Under the pieces are notes generated by a model. The model did not search any database. It worked only from the letters and a program-made list of their open reading frames with translations, and had not been told where the DNA came from. DNA of 64,000 bases from GWA1-39-11 sp964640435. Lineage in GTDB: Bacteria; Patescibacteriota; Microgenomatia; Levybacterales; GWA1-39-11. Location of the stretch: the NCBI GenBank assembly GCA_964640435.1, contig CAZXFJ010000002.1:1-64000 (forward strand), in the 5' to 3' direction. The position numbers and the translations under genes were made by a program. Positions within the stretch are counted from its first letter, which is position 1; each line of letters begins with the position of its first letter. Shown piece after piece: positions 32,713-42,292 of this stretch.

Positions 32713-34983
32713 ATGGAATTTATTAAAAGGAATGTTTTTCTAATTGTATTAGTAGTTTTATGTCTAGCGTTTTTCAATAAGACAATTTTGTCAGGCCTTT
32801 TACCAATACCTGCTGATACGATTGTTGGACTGTATTATCCTTTTCGCGACAATTATGTTAAAACAAATCCAAACGGATTACCATACAAAAATTTTTTAAT
32901 AACAGATCCCGTTAGGCAAACCTATCCTTGGAAGAATTTATCTATTAATTTAATTAAGAAAGCGCAACTGCCTTTATGGAATCCTTATAATTTTTCAGGA
33001 ACACCGTTACTAGCTAATTTCCAATCATCAGTTTTTTATCCATTTAATCTTCTCCTCCTTATCCTGCCATTTTCCATGGGTTGGGGTACATTAATCATTT
33101 TACAGCCTATTTTAGGGGGAATATTCATGTTCTTATACTTGAAGAATTTGAGATTAAAAAATGAATCAAGCTTCTTGGGTTCAATTGTGTTTTCTTTTAG
33201 CGGGTTTTCAATAGCATGGCTTGAATGGGGAACTATATTTCAGACCGCCCTCTGGTTGCCATTAATACTTCTATCTGTTGATAAGATTATAAATAGAGAA
33301 GAAAAAATAAAAATAAAAGACTTAATAGTTTGGACTACAATATTAACTCTTTCACTTTCCTTTTCATTTTTTGCAGGTCATCTTCAAACATTCTTTTATA
33401 TATTTATTATTTCTGTCGCGTATATACTTTTCCGTTCCTTTGAACAAAAAAGTAAATTCAAATCATTACTATTTTTCATAATCCCATATCTACTATTTGT
33501 TTTACTAACTTTTATTCAGTGGTATCCTACATTACAGTTTATTTTACTCTCGGCAAGAGATGCTGACCTTGTTTCATATAAAACTGTCGGATGGTTTATT
33601 CCTCTGCAGAATATTATTCAATTTATCGCACCAGACTTTTTTGGTAATCCATCAACATTAAATTACTTTGGTGAATGGAATTATGGTGAGTTTATTGGAT
33701 ATGTTGGCATCATTCCCCTTATATTTGCTTTGTTTGCTATAGCTTTTAATAAAACAAAAGAGACACTTTTTTTCTTGATAGTACTTTTAATTGCTTTAAT
33801 TTTTGCTTTTCCAAATCCAGCTTCACAGATCCCCTTTATGCTAAATTTACCTTTTATTTCTACTGCTCAACCTACAAGGTTAATATTTTTAGCTGATTTT
33901 GCATTAGCAATTCTTGCCGCGGTTGGATTGGAAGAATATCTTAAAAGAAGTCGAAAAATTATTTTTATTCTTCCTATTTTTATTTTAATTATTGCATGTC
34001 TTTGGGGTTTTACTCTAGCTCAAGGATTTGGTTTAGTTACAGCAGAAAATTTACAGGTAATAAAACAAAATTTAAAACTTCCAACTTTACTTGTATTTGC
34101 TTCAGTACTTATTCTTACTCTTCCAGTTATTAAAATTATCAATAAAGAAAAAAAGATATTGACTTTATTAGTAGTTGCTATTCTAGCAATATCAATATTT
34201 GATCTTTTCAGATTTGGTTGGAAATTTGAATCTTTCTCTCCAGCTAGCTATCTTTTTCCCAATACCAAAGTAATATCATATATACAAAACCAGCCTGGTA
34301 TTTATCGAACAATGTCTACAGACAGTAGAATATTTCCTCCTAATTTTTCTGTTATGTACAATATATATTCTCCAGACGGTTATGATCCTTTATATCTCAG
34401 ACGGTACGGTGAATTAATCGCAGCATATGCTCGGAATAAGCCGGATATTGCAACACCTCTTGGTTTTAACAGAATAGTTACACTTCAAAATCCTGATTCA
34501 AGGATAGTCGATCTTTTAGGAATAAAATATGTTTTATCATTCGATGACCCACAGGTATCAAAACTATCAAAAGTCTACTCTGACGGAATTGTAAGCGTTT
34601 ATCAGAATAATAGTGCACTCGAAAGAATATTCTTTGTTCCAACAACTAAGTTTGTGAATACTAATCAGGAAGCCATTGCTGAAATGTTTGATATTAACTA
34701 TTCATTTGACAAAAGAGCAATTGTCCAAGGTATGAGAACCCAAAACTATAAAAATAATTGGGATGTAGGAAAAGTGAAGATTAATGACTATACTCCCAAT
34801 AAGGTTAATATAGCCACCAGCAATAAAGGAGATGGATTCCTTGTCTTAACAGACGCCTATTATCCTACATGGAGTGCAACGATCGATGGAGAGCCAGCTC
34901 AAATATTTATAACAGACTATGCATTTAGGGGAATAATTGTGCCAAAGGGTAATCATATAATAGAATTTATTAATGGTCTATGA
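32713..34983 (+). CDS. YfhO-family membrane protein, copy 3 (lacks the final membrane helix)
   Basis: This 756-residue YfhO protein has LPIPADTIVG, LWNPYNFSGTPLLANFQ, FYPFNLLLL, FIAPDFFGNPSTLNYFG and an outer domain with YYPTW near 716 (Gly replaced by Thr) and FRGIIVPKGNHIIEF. It stops right after that strand, so the last transmembrane helix present in copies 1 and 2 is absent. The stop overlaps the ATG of the next gene. Loss by deletion at the junction is the simplest explanation. The rest of the chain is intact, so it may still work with a free C-terminal domain. Confidence 0.86.
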   Translation: MEFIKRNVFLIVLVVLCLAFFNKTILSGLLPIPADTIVGLYYPFRDNYVKTNPNGLPYKNFLITDPVRQTYPWKNLSINLIKKAQLPLWNPYNFSGTPLLANFQSSVFYPFNLLLLILPFSMGWGTLIILQPILGGIFMFLYLKNLRLKNESSFLGSIVFSFSGFSIAWLEWGTIFQTALWLPLILLSVDKIINREEKIKIKDLIVWTTILTLSLSFSFFAGHLQTFFYIFIISVAYILFRSFEQKSKFKSLLFFIIPYLLFVLLTFIQWYPTLQFILLSARDADLVSYKTVGWFIPLQNIIQFIAPDFFGNPSTLNYFGEWNYGEFIGYVGIIPLIFALFAIAFNKTKETLFFLIVLLIALIFAFPNPASQIPFMLNLPFISTAQPTRLIFLADFALAILAAVGLEEYLKRSRKIIFILPIFILIIACLWGFTLAQGFGLVTAENLQVIKQNLKLPTLLVFASVLILTLPVIKIINKEKKILTLLVVAILAISIFDLFRFGWKFESFSPASYLFPNTKVISYIQNQPGIYRTMSTDSRIFPPNFSVMYNIYSPDGYDPLYLRRYGELIAAYARNKPDIATPLGFNRIVTLQNPDSRIVDLLGIKYVLSFDDPQVSKLSKVYSDGIVSVYQNNSALERIFFVPTTKFVNTNQEAIAEMFDINYSFDKRAIVQGMRTQNYKNNWDVGKVKINDYTPNKVNIATSNKGDGFLVLTDAYYPTWSATIDGEPAQIFITDYAFRGIIVPKGNHIIEFINGL

Positions 34984-35945
34984 AAATTGATATAGTAATT
35001 CCTAATTATAATGGAGCAGAGCTAATTAAAAAAAATCTTCCGGATCTAATAGATGCTGTCGAAAAATATGATATTGGCAAGATAATTATAAGTGATGATT
35101 GTTCTCATGCAGAGGATTTTAAAAACCTTTCTGAATTTTTAAATATAGTTCGTCAAAAGACAAAAATAAAAATAGAGTTAATTGAAAATCTTAGAAATGT
35201 TGGTTTCTCTTCAAATGTAAATGTAGGTGTATCAAAGACCACAGCGGATTTTGTACTATTACTAAATACAGACGTATCTGCTAACGCTAAATTCCTGGAT
35301 GCTGCATTAAAAGATCTTGAGAATAATGAAAACTTATTTGGCGTTGGACTTATGGACAAGAGTGAAGAGAGAGGTAAAGTTGTTTTAAGGGGAAGAGGTT
35401 TAGCAACATGGAAAAGAGGGTTTTTAGTTCATAGAAGGGGTGAGGTTGATTCGAAAGATACCTTCTGGATTAGCGGTGGAAGTTGTATATTTAGAAGAGA
35501 ATTGTTCATAAGGCTTGGGGGATTTGACCAAAGCTATAACCCATTCTATTGGGAAGATATCGATTTGTCATACAGGGCGAGAAAATCAGGTTATGAGGTA
35601 ATGTTTGAGCCCGAAAGCGAAGTAATTCATAGGCATGAAGAGGGAACTATTAAGAGACATTTTAAGTCATCCCATATCAAAAAAATTGCATATCGAAATC
35701 AATTTGTTTTTGTTTGGAAAAATATAACAGACATAAAGCTTTTAATTTCGCACTTTTTCTGGCTTCCCGTCCATTTGATAAAAGCGATTTTACGAATGGA
35801 CCTTGCTTTCATAGCTGGATTTTTTGCTGCAATTAATAAAATTCCTGCTATAATCGGAAAACGAAGAAAGCAAAAAAAACTATACAAGAAAAAAGACGTA
35901 GAAATTATCCCAAATGAAATTATCAATACTAATTCCGGTATATAA
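34980..35945 (+). CDS. GT2 glycosyltransferase, WbbL-like, copy 2
   Basis: This 321-residue GT-A protein has IVIPNYNGAELIKKNLPDL, IIISDDCSHAEDF, NLRNVGFSSNVNVGV and the DxD-like LLNTDVSA, then FWISGGSCIFRRELF and YNPFYWEDIDLSYRARKSGYEV. These are the WbbL/rhamnosyltransferase landmarks. The C-terminal 80 residues are basic with a hydrophobic patch (LISHFFWLPVHLIKAIL), suggesting membrane contact. It is joined to YfhO copy 3 by ATGA and overlaps the next GT2 gene by 32 bases, a long overlap. Confidence 0.85.
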   Translation: MKIDIVIPNYNGAELIKKNLPDLIDAVEKYDIGKIIISDDCSHAEDFKNLSEFLNIVRQKTKIKIELIENLRNVGFSSNVNVGVSKTTADFVLLLNTDVSANAKFLDAALKDLENNENLFGVGLMDKSEERGKVVLRGRGLATWKRGFLVHRRGEVDSKDTFWISGGSCIFRRELFIRLGGFDQSYNPFYWEDIDLSYRARKSGYEVMFEPESEVIHRHEEGTIKRHFKSSHIKKIAYRNQFVFVWKNITDIKLLISHFFWLPVHLIKAILRMDLAFIAGFFAAINKIPAIIGKRRKQKKLYKKKDVEIIPNEIINTNSGI

Positions 35946-36627
35946 CGAAGAAAAAACTATTAAAGCTGTATTAAAAAGTGTAGCAAAAGTAGAAATAAAA
36001 AAAACTCCTATAGAAATTGTAATTGTTGATGATGGATCATCAGATAAAACAGTTTCCTATATTAAAAAAATATTACCAAAGCTTAAGAGAGCTAAATTGA
36101 TAATTCACCCAAAGAATAAAGGAAAAGGTTCTGCCTTAAGGACGGGAATTAAAAAGGCTCGAGGAGACTATATTATTATTCAAGATGCTGACTTAGAGTA
36201 CGATCCAAAATATATTCCAGAGCTTTTTAAGAACATAAAAACACGAGAAGAGGTAATTTACGGCACTCGGTTAAATAGAATGCCTCATTTTGATAATGAA
36301 GAAAGAAGAGCTCAATTTCTTTTACACTATATTGGAAACAGGTTTTTAAGTTTAGTAACAAGCATTTTGTATGGGCAATGGTTAACTGATATTGAGACAT
36401 GTTATAAGCTCTTCCCCAAAAAAGCTGTGCTAAAGATTAAAATAAGAGCTAAGGGATTTGAATTTGAACCTGAAATTACTGCTAAACTTATTAAACAGGG
36501 ATATAGAATTAAAGAAGTACCAATAACTACTAAACCGCGTGGTTATGATGAAGGTAAAAAATTACAAACAGTACGAGATGGCTATAAAGCTCTTTATTCT
36601 CTAATAAAGTACAGGTTTACAGACTAA
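35914..36627 (+). CDS. DPM1-like GT2 glycosyltransferase, copy 3
   Basis: This 237-residue GT-A enzyme has LIPVYNEEKTIKAVL, IVIVDDGSSDKT, HPKNKGKGSALRTGI, IIQDADLEYDPKYI and TDIETCYKLFPK, the signature of the polyprenyl-phosphate glucose/mannose synthase group. No membrane helices follow. It starts 32 bases inside the preceding gene, so the two are co-translated. It ends the transcription unit begun at 31647. As with the other DPM1-like copies, its product would feed the membrane GT-C enzymes that follow. Confidence 0.87.
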   Translation: MKLSILIPVYNEEKTIKAVLKSVAKVEIKKTPIEIVIVDDGSSDKTVSYIKKILPKLKRAKLIIHPKNKGKGSALRTGIKKARGDYIIIQDADLEYDPKYIPELFKNIKTREEVIYGTRLNRMPHFDNEERRAQFLLHYIGNRFLSLVTSILYGQWLTDIETCYKLFPKKAVLKIKIRAKGFEFEPEITAKLIKQGYRIKEVPITTKPRGYDEGKKLQTVRDGYKALYSLIKYRFTD

Positions 36628-36641
36628 AAAACTTATTTTAT

Positions 36642-36647
36642 TATAAT
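36642..36647 (+). promoter_or_regulatory. -10 box before a large membrane protein gene
   Basis: A perfect TATAAT lies 15 bases before the ATG at 36663, so a short leader of about 8 bases is predicted rather than none. Confidence 0.4.
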
Positions 36648-36662
36648 AATCGATAACAAAAA

Positions 36663-38597
36663 ATGAATTTATTAAGTGTCGATTTTATTGCATCATTTTT
36701 TTATTTTTTACTAGCTATTTTTATCTCTTTTTATCTTCCTGGCTTTTTCTTTATCTCAAGGTTAAATTTACATAAATCTCAAGAAGTAATATTAAGCATA
36801 ACTACCGGCATGGTTTTGTTTGCTTTTCAGGGATTTATATTTGGGTACTTAAACTTACGTTTATTAACTTATGTATATCTTCTCCTATTCATTGGGCTAT
36901 ATATTTGGAAAAAAAGAGCTAAAAAAATTTCTCTACCTTCACTGGATATAAAAAATGCAGACTATTTATTATTATTTATTTTGTTTGCCGGGGTTTTAAC
37001 TCAAATTTTTTCAGTTTGGTTTAATGGGATAAAAATTTCGGAAGGACTTTATTTTTGTTGTGGATCAGTTCAGGATAGTGTTCTTCATCTTGCAATCACA
37101 GATGAAATAGTTAAGAGATTTCCTCCAAATGAACCCGGCATGTATGGACAACTGCTTACAAATTATCATTATTGGGGGAGTTTGGTTATCGGAGAACTGA
37201 TAAGAATATTTAAGTTACCTCTAATATCAACAAACTATCAGTTTATGACAATATTTGTCTCCTTGATGCTTGGTTTAAATGCTTTGGTTTTTGCAAGTGT
37301 ACTCAAAATAGGTAAGGGATTCGGTAGATGGTTATTATTCTTTCTTTATTTTGGATCGGATTTCATATGGGGTATTGTTGCAATTTTTAATAGAGATTCA
37401 ATTTTCTTTATGCGTCCACTTGAAAGTGGAGCACAGTTTTTAGAGAATTTACCTCGAGCATTTGCTGTTGTTGTTTTCTTCGCAGCATTTTCATTATTTT
37501 TGATATGGATAAAGAAAAAGGATTTGTATGTTGGACTTATTATGTCATTTCTTTTAGCAAGTCTTTTAGTTTTTAAAGTAAATATTGGAGTATTTGCATT
37601 TTCTGGTTTGGCATTTTTGGGAATATACTACCTTTACAAAAGAGAGTACAAGATGTTGATACCACTGATCGTCGCTGTAATAATAGGTGCGATTATTTAT
37701 TTGCCAACAAACTCATCGTCAGGAGGTCTTTATTATACGGGCTTTTGGAGATTTGAGAATTTCGTTGTACAGCCATCGTTTAAATTGGATAGATTAGAAT
37801 TAGCACGTTTAATTTATCTGCAACATGGAAATACACTTCGAGTGATTCAGTACGAGCTAATGTACATTTTCATCTTTATATTGGCTGTGTTTGGGACAAA
37901 GTTATTAGGATTTATTCAAACAAAAAAGTCTTTATCTCTTTTTCCAATCCAAATACATATAGTTTTTATACCAGCAATAATCATTAGTTTTATTGCTGGA
38001 GCATTTTTTTCGCAGACGTCAGGAGGTTCTAATAGTTTTAACTTTATAGTCTCCGTTTATATTCTTGGTTCTATATATACCGCTCTTGCATGTTTTTATT
38101 GGCTAAAAGGAAGAAATTTAATAAAAATATTACTAATAGTTTTGATTGTTGGATTAACACTCACGAGAAGTGTAGTTCAAACATATTCATATATAGACGA
38201 TATTTTGAATAAACGTGGCTATTTAATAAAAAATGAAGAACTAGCCGCTATAAACTATTTTTCATCTTTACCTTCAGGTTTAGTGATTGTAGATCCTAAT
38301 CTTGAAATTGATAAGAATAGCCCGTACTTAACTTTTTTAACAGGGCACAGGATGTATTTATCAGGAATTATTAATGAGCTTGAGGCACACAATATAGACT
38401 ATAAAGATAGGTTAACAATTAGAGATGAAATTTTTAAGTCAAAAAATCCTGACAAAGTTGCTGATTTAATTGCTGAGAATGATATAAGATATATATATCT
38501 TAAAAATAAAACAAAGCTTACAGCAACTGACTCGGCTAAGTTTTTGCCTGTAATTTTTCATAACGATATGATAAAAATTTTGGAGTTTAAAAAGTAA
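36663..38597 (+). CDS. Large multi-pass membrane protein, GT-C-like (unclassified)
   Basis: This 644-residue protein has about thirteen helices and is not placed in a named family. An early membrane bundle is followed by an outer loop with CCGSVQDSVLHLAITDEI and FPPNEPGMYG, then NYHYWGSLVIGELI, as in GT-C-like proteins with two large loops. The C-terminal 130 residues form an outer domain (NEELAAINYFSSLPSGLVIVD, RYIYLKNK, NDMIKILEFKK) resembling the tail domains of neighbouring transferases. It overlaps the next gene by one base. Glycan transfer or polymerisation (Wzy-like) is possible. A relative in layout is at 51879. Confidence 0.65.
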   Translation: MNLLSVDFIASFFYFLLAIFISFYLPGFFFISRLNLHKSQEVILSITTGMVLFAFQGFIFGYLNLRLLTYVYLLLFIGLYIWKKRAKKISLPSLDIKNADYLLLFILFAGVLTQIFSVWFNGIKISEGLYFCCGSVQDSVLHLAITDEIVKRFPPNEPGMYGQLLTNYHYWGSLVIGELIRIFKLPLISTNYQFMTIFVSLMLGLNALVFASVLKIGKGFGRWLLFFLYFGSDFIWGIVAIFNRDSIFFMRPLESGAQFLENLPRAFAVVVFFAAFSLFLIWIKKKDLYVGLIMSFLLASLLVFKVNIGVFAFSGLAFLGIYYLYKREYKMLIPLIVAVIIGAIIYLPTNSSSGGLYYTGFWRFENFVVQPSFKLDRLELARLIYLQHGNTLRVIQYELMYIFIFILAVFGTKLLGFIQTKKSLSLFPIQIHIVFIPAIIISFIAGAFFSQTSGGSNSFNFIVSVYILGSIYTALACFYWLKGRNLIKILLIVLIVGLTLTRSVVQTYSYIDDILNKRGYLIKNEELAAINYFSSLPSGLVIVDPNLEIDKNSPYLTFLTGHRMYLSGIINELEAHNIDYKDRLTIRDEIFKSKNPDKVADLIAENDIRYIYLKNKTKLTATDSAKFLPVIFHNDMIKILEFKK

Positions 38598-40240
38598 TGA
38601 AAAAATACTTAAAACCAAGTCTAATATTATTACTAATTTTCTTTCTAGGTTTATTTTTAAGGCTTTATCAATTAGGAACTACCCCTGCAGGATTTCATGC
38701 GGATGAAGCTGCATTTGGTTACAATGCATATTCGATTATCGAAACAGGTAAAGATGAATATGGGAAAACATTGCCATTAGTGCTTAAGTCATTTGGTGAT
38801 TATAAAGGGGCACTATATGCATATTTATCAATTCCTTTTGTCTTGTTATTTGGTTTAAATCCATTTGGAGTCAGATTTGCTTCTGCAATTATTTCTGCTC
38901 TAACAATAGTAGTTATCTACTTATTCGCCAAAAAGCTTTTTAATAACACAACCATCTCACTAGTTTCGGCATTTTTGTTTGCTATATCCCCCTGGGATAT
39001 TATTATTTCAAGGGTAACCGGTGATGTAGAAGTAGGACTTTTTTTCACCCTCCTAATGTCCTATCTTCTTTTATTTTTAAATGAAAAAAAGAGTAGTTTT
39101 TATTTTGTACTTGCTTTACTTTTTGGATTTCTTGCAACCATATCTTATGCCCCATATAGATTCTATGTAATTTTAATACCACTTATTTTCTTAGTGTTCT
39201 CAGCGGAGAAGATAAAAGGAAAAATAAATTTTAACAAAAAAGTATTATTTTTTATCATCTCAATAATTCTAGTTGGAATAATATATAGTTTTATTGCTCC
39301 TACAGAAAGACTTTCTCAGATTTCTATATTTACTAATCAAAATACTCAGTTAGTTTTAGATGAGCAGGTAAGGGAGGATGCAACCTCTCAAACATATGTG
39401 ACTAGAATATTTCATAACAAAGTTGTTAATTACACTAGAACATTACTTGAGAATGCTGGACAATATTTTACTCTTGACTACCTTTTCCTAAATGGTGGTT
39501 TTCCATTAAGAGAAAGAATTCCTGCCAGTGGGCTTTTTTATATTTGGCAGTCTCCATTTTTGTTGTTTGGTTTGTATTTGATAATCCGAAAGAAAGAAAG
39601 AAGTGGATTTATTCTAATTGCGTGGTGGATTATTTTACTAATCCCTACAATTTTTACTTTTGATGAAATCCCAAACGTACATAGAAATTTAATAATAAAC
39701 CCTGCGATTCTTTTAATAATCTCGATAGGTATAGCGGATTTCCTAAAAATAAGAAAAGAAGTAATAGGAAAAATTGCGTTAGGAGTTCTTATTGTTGTTG
39801 GATTATTTGAGTTTGCGTATTTCTTTCATCAATATTTCGCACACCAAAATGTTCATAGACCTTGGTATAGAGGATTTGCATACGAAGAACTCGTTAGCGA
39901 GGTTAACAAAATATCGGGAGATTACAAAAAAGTTATCGTAACAAAAGGAAATCAAAGTCCATATATTTACTTCTTATTCTACTCAAAATACTCGCCTGTT
40001 GAATATCAGAAACAAGGTTCACCACGAGATCTTGATTATAAAGGCTTTGATAAATATACATTCGTTCCCTTGGGTTGTCCTCCTGTGGTAAAAGAAAAAG
40101 ATATCGCCACAATTAAGGGAGATAAGGACACTTTGTATATTGATATGGGTACATGCGATTTGCCAGCCAATGCAAAAATAATTAAAACTATTAACTGGCA
40201 AGATGGTTCATCTGCATTTAAGATAATTGATTTTAGATAG
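38597..40240 (+). CDS. GT39-like multi-pass glycosyltransferase, paralog A
   Basis: This 547-residue protein has about eleven helices. The first outer loop carries Asp36-Glu37 in GFHADEAAFGYNAYS and then TGKDEYGKTLPLVLKSFGDYK, a motif set shared with the genes at 42293 and 43948. The outer C-terminal domain has SPYIYFLFYSKYSPVEYQ and FDKYTFVPL. The fold and DE motif are those of PMT/ArnT-type enzymes using polyprenyl-phosphate sugars. The DEAxxGYxxYS motif set is common in CPR genomes. It overlaps the previous gene by one base. Confidence 0.84.
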   Translation: MKKYLKPSLILLLIFFLGLFLRLYQLGTTPAGFHADEAAFGYNAYSIIETGKDEYGKTLPLVLKSFGDYKGALYAYLSIPFVLLFGLNPFGVRFASAIISALTIVVIYLFAKKLFNNTTISLVSAFLFAISPWDIIISRVTGDVEVGLFFTLLMSYLLLFLNEKKSSFYFVLALLFGFLATISYAPYRFYVILIPLIFLVFSAEKIKGKINFNKKVLFFIISIILVGIIYSFIAPTERLSQISIFTNQNTQLVLDEQVREDATSQTYVTRIFHNKVVNYTRTLLENAGQYFTLDYLFLNGGFPLRERIPASGLFYIWQSPFLLFGLYLIIRKKERSGFILIAWWIILLIPTIFTFDEIPNVHRNLIINPAILLIISIGIADFLKIRKEVIGKIALGVLIVVGLFEFAYFFHQYFAHQNVHRPWYRGFAYEELVSEVNKISGDYKKVIVTKGNQSPYIYFLFYSKYSPVEYQKQGSPRDLDYKGFDKYTFVPLGCPPVVKEKDIATIKGDKDTLYIDMGTCDLPANAKIIKTINWQDGSSAFKIIDFR

Positions 40241-40252
40241 ATCTGATGGTGT

Positions 40253-40258
40253 TATAAT
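40253..40258 (+). promoter_or_regulatory. Leaderless-type -10 before the NodB-like fusion gene
   Basis: A perfect TATAAT ends 6 bases before the ATG at 40265, within a 24-base gap. Confidence 0.5.
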
Positions 40259-40264
40259 CATCTA

Positions 40265-42271
40265 ATGCGTTTTCGAAGTCTACTCTTTGGTGCGTTTTTT
40301 CTATTATTATCGGCAAGTAATGTTTTTGCTGATAACTCCTACATAACAATCGTAAATCCTGTAAGAATTTCAGAATATACGAAAGATATAGTAGTCAACC
40401 TTAAGACCCAATACGAAGAATTAAATAAAAGAGAACTTCCAGCAACTTGGTTACTGACCTATGAAGTAATTACAAAAAAAGAAGCAGTTGAAGCAATAAA
40501 AAAATTTAATAAAAGACAAGAAGTAGGGGTATTTCTTGAAATAACTCCAGAAATATCTAAGGCTTCTGGGGTTTCTTACAATGAAACTAATGCTTGGCAT
40601 AGGGCAACCTCAATTTTTTTATCAGGTTACACACAAAAAGATAGAAGAAAACTGATTGACACATTTTTTTCAGCATTCAAAGATAAATTTGGATATTATC
40701 CAAAGTCGGTAGGATCCTGGTGGACAGATGCATATTCGCTTTCCTACATGAAAGAAAAATACAATATTACAGGAACGCTTGGAGTGTCTGATCAGTATGA
40801 TTTAGATGGGTATCAGGTTTGGGGTACATTTTGGAGTGTACCATATTACCCATCGAAGGTTAATGCAGGTATGCCAGCTCAAGCGGCTGAAGATAAAATA
40901 AATGTTGTCACCTTTAGATGGGCTGCAAGAGATCCTATTAATGGATACGCGAGCCCTTCTGATAAAGAAGCAAGTCTATATAGTACACAAGATTATTCTT
41001 CATTTGGTTTAGTTAATGATTATTACAATTATCTTATTGAGACATTTTCAATGCAAAACGAATTTAATAAATTTGGACAAATAACTCTTGGTCTTGAGGC
41101 AGATTATGCACCAGAAACATATACATCACAATTCGCAGAGTGGCTAGATATTGTTAAGAATAGAGAAGCTGAAGGGGAAAAAATAACAAACATGTCAGAG
41201 TTCTCTGATTGGTATATTAATGAGTTTAAATCTATTTCCCCACAGCAAATCATAGTATCGGATGATTATTTAGGGACAGGAAAGAAAGTGTATTGGATAA
41301 ATAACTCCAGGTATAGAGTGGGTCTAGTCGATGACGGAAAAAATACAGCAATGATTGATTTTCGGACCTATCCTGAAAATTTTATTGAGCCATTTTATGT
41401 TGCACCAAACAAGCAATACAATTTATCTATAAACCTTCCATATGTAATTGATTCGCATATAAACAAAAAAAGTTCTTGGATTCTATCAAGCGAAAGTATT
41501 GAATCAGTTGAAAGCACTTTAGGAAATTTATCTGTGAAGTTAAAAAAAGGAAGCTTATTATTCTCTCCTAATTCAATTACAGTTCGTGATATTAAAATTC
41601 CTATTGCAATTGGCAAGAGCACTTATTTAAAAGTTGAAAAAAATGAAAATCATCAAATTATTTATCCAATCAAAAACGACCCGATCAGTCCAGATGGAAT
41701 ACTTTATAGCGAATACTCTTTAAGACTCCCTTTTACCATAGAAAGAAGAATAGACCCTATAAAAGTGTTTATTTATCCGACTGCAATTATTTTAATCTGC
41801 ATAATTTCAACCCTATTAATTATTAGATTTAAAAGAAGAGGAGTATTAATTTTGTTTTCATTAGCCATAATTTTAGTAATATTTTTCGTTGTTCGTGGAC
41901 AAGCAAAATATTACATAAGTCAAACAGAAATGGATGCGTTATCCGTGCTGAGTGATTTGCCTCAGGGGAGAGTACTCGTTTATGAGAAGGATTGTTTAAA
42001 ATGTACATTTCAAACAATAAGGCCAGCAGCAGCCGCAGGAAGAAAGGGATACGTTGAAAAGTACGGTAAGCAAAAAATGTTACTTGATCTAAATTTCCAA
42101 ATAGCTGCAAGTAGTAAGCTTGGCGCAGAGATGTTAAAAGAAAGAAAAGTTAAATATATTTACTTAAGTAAATATGAAGACTATATTGAAACACTTCCGT
42201 ATTTGCCTCAAGATTTAGGCTTAAAGCGAGTATATGAAAATGCTAACGCTCAAATTTGGGAAGTGTTGTAG
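40265..42271 (+). CDS. Exported NodB-like barrel protein with membrane anchor and transferase-type tail
   Basis: This 668-residue protein has a signal peptide (cleavage likely after NVFA, about residue 22). The next 280 residues resemble the alpha/beta barrel of polysaccharide deacetylases or GH57-like proteins (LPATWLLTYEV, GVFLEITPEI, GYYPKSVGSWWTDAYS, LGLEADYAPE), but the metal-binding His triad is not evident, so catalysis is doubtful. Beta-rich modules follow, then two membrane helices at about 500-545 and a C-terminal domain (VLVYEKDCLKC, VKYIYLSKYED, NAQIWEVL) like those on nearby GT-C proteins. It may bind or trim the surface glycan. Confidence 0.6.
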   Translation: MRFRSLLFGAFFLLLSASNVFADNSYITIVNPVRISEYTKDIVVNLKTQYEELNKRELPATWLLTYEVITKKEAVEAIKKFNKRQEVGVFLEITPEISKASGVSYNETNAWHRATSIFLSGYTQKDRRKLIDTFFSAFKDKFGYYPKSVGSWWTDAYSLSYMKEKYNITGTLGVSDQYDLDGYQVWGTFWSVPYYPSKVNAGMPAQAAEDKINVVTFRWAARDPINGYASPSDKEASLYSTQDYSSFGLVNDYYNYLIETFSMQNEFNKFGQITLGLEADYAPETYTSQFAEWLDIVKNREAEGEKITNMSEFSDWYINEFKSISPQQIIVSDDYLGTGKKVYWINNSRYRVGLVDDGKNTAMIDFRTYPENFIEPFYVAPNKQYNLSINLPYVIDSHINKKSSWILSSESIESVESTLGNLSVKLKKGSLLFSPNSITVRDIKIPIAIGKSTYLKVEKNENHQIIYPIKNDPISPDGILYSEYSLRLPFTIERRIDPIKVFIYPTAIILICIISTLLIIRFKRRGVLILFSLAIILVIFFVVRGQAKYYISQTEMDALSVLSDLPQGRVLVYEKDCLKCTFQTIRPAAAAGRKGYVEKYGKQKMLLDLNFQIAASSKLGAEMLKERKVKYIYLSKYEDYIETLPYLPQDLGLKRVYENANAQIWEVL

Positions 42272-42284
42272 AATAATATATAAT
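42256..42284 (+). promoter_or_regulatory. Leaderless-type promoter before the GT39 cluster
   Basis: TTGGGA (42256-42261), a 17-base spacer and a perfect TATAAT (42279-42284) end 8 bases before the ATG at 42293. The -35 lies in the end of the preceding gene. Confidence 0.55.
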
Positions 42285-42292
42285 CTTAAGAA

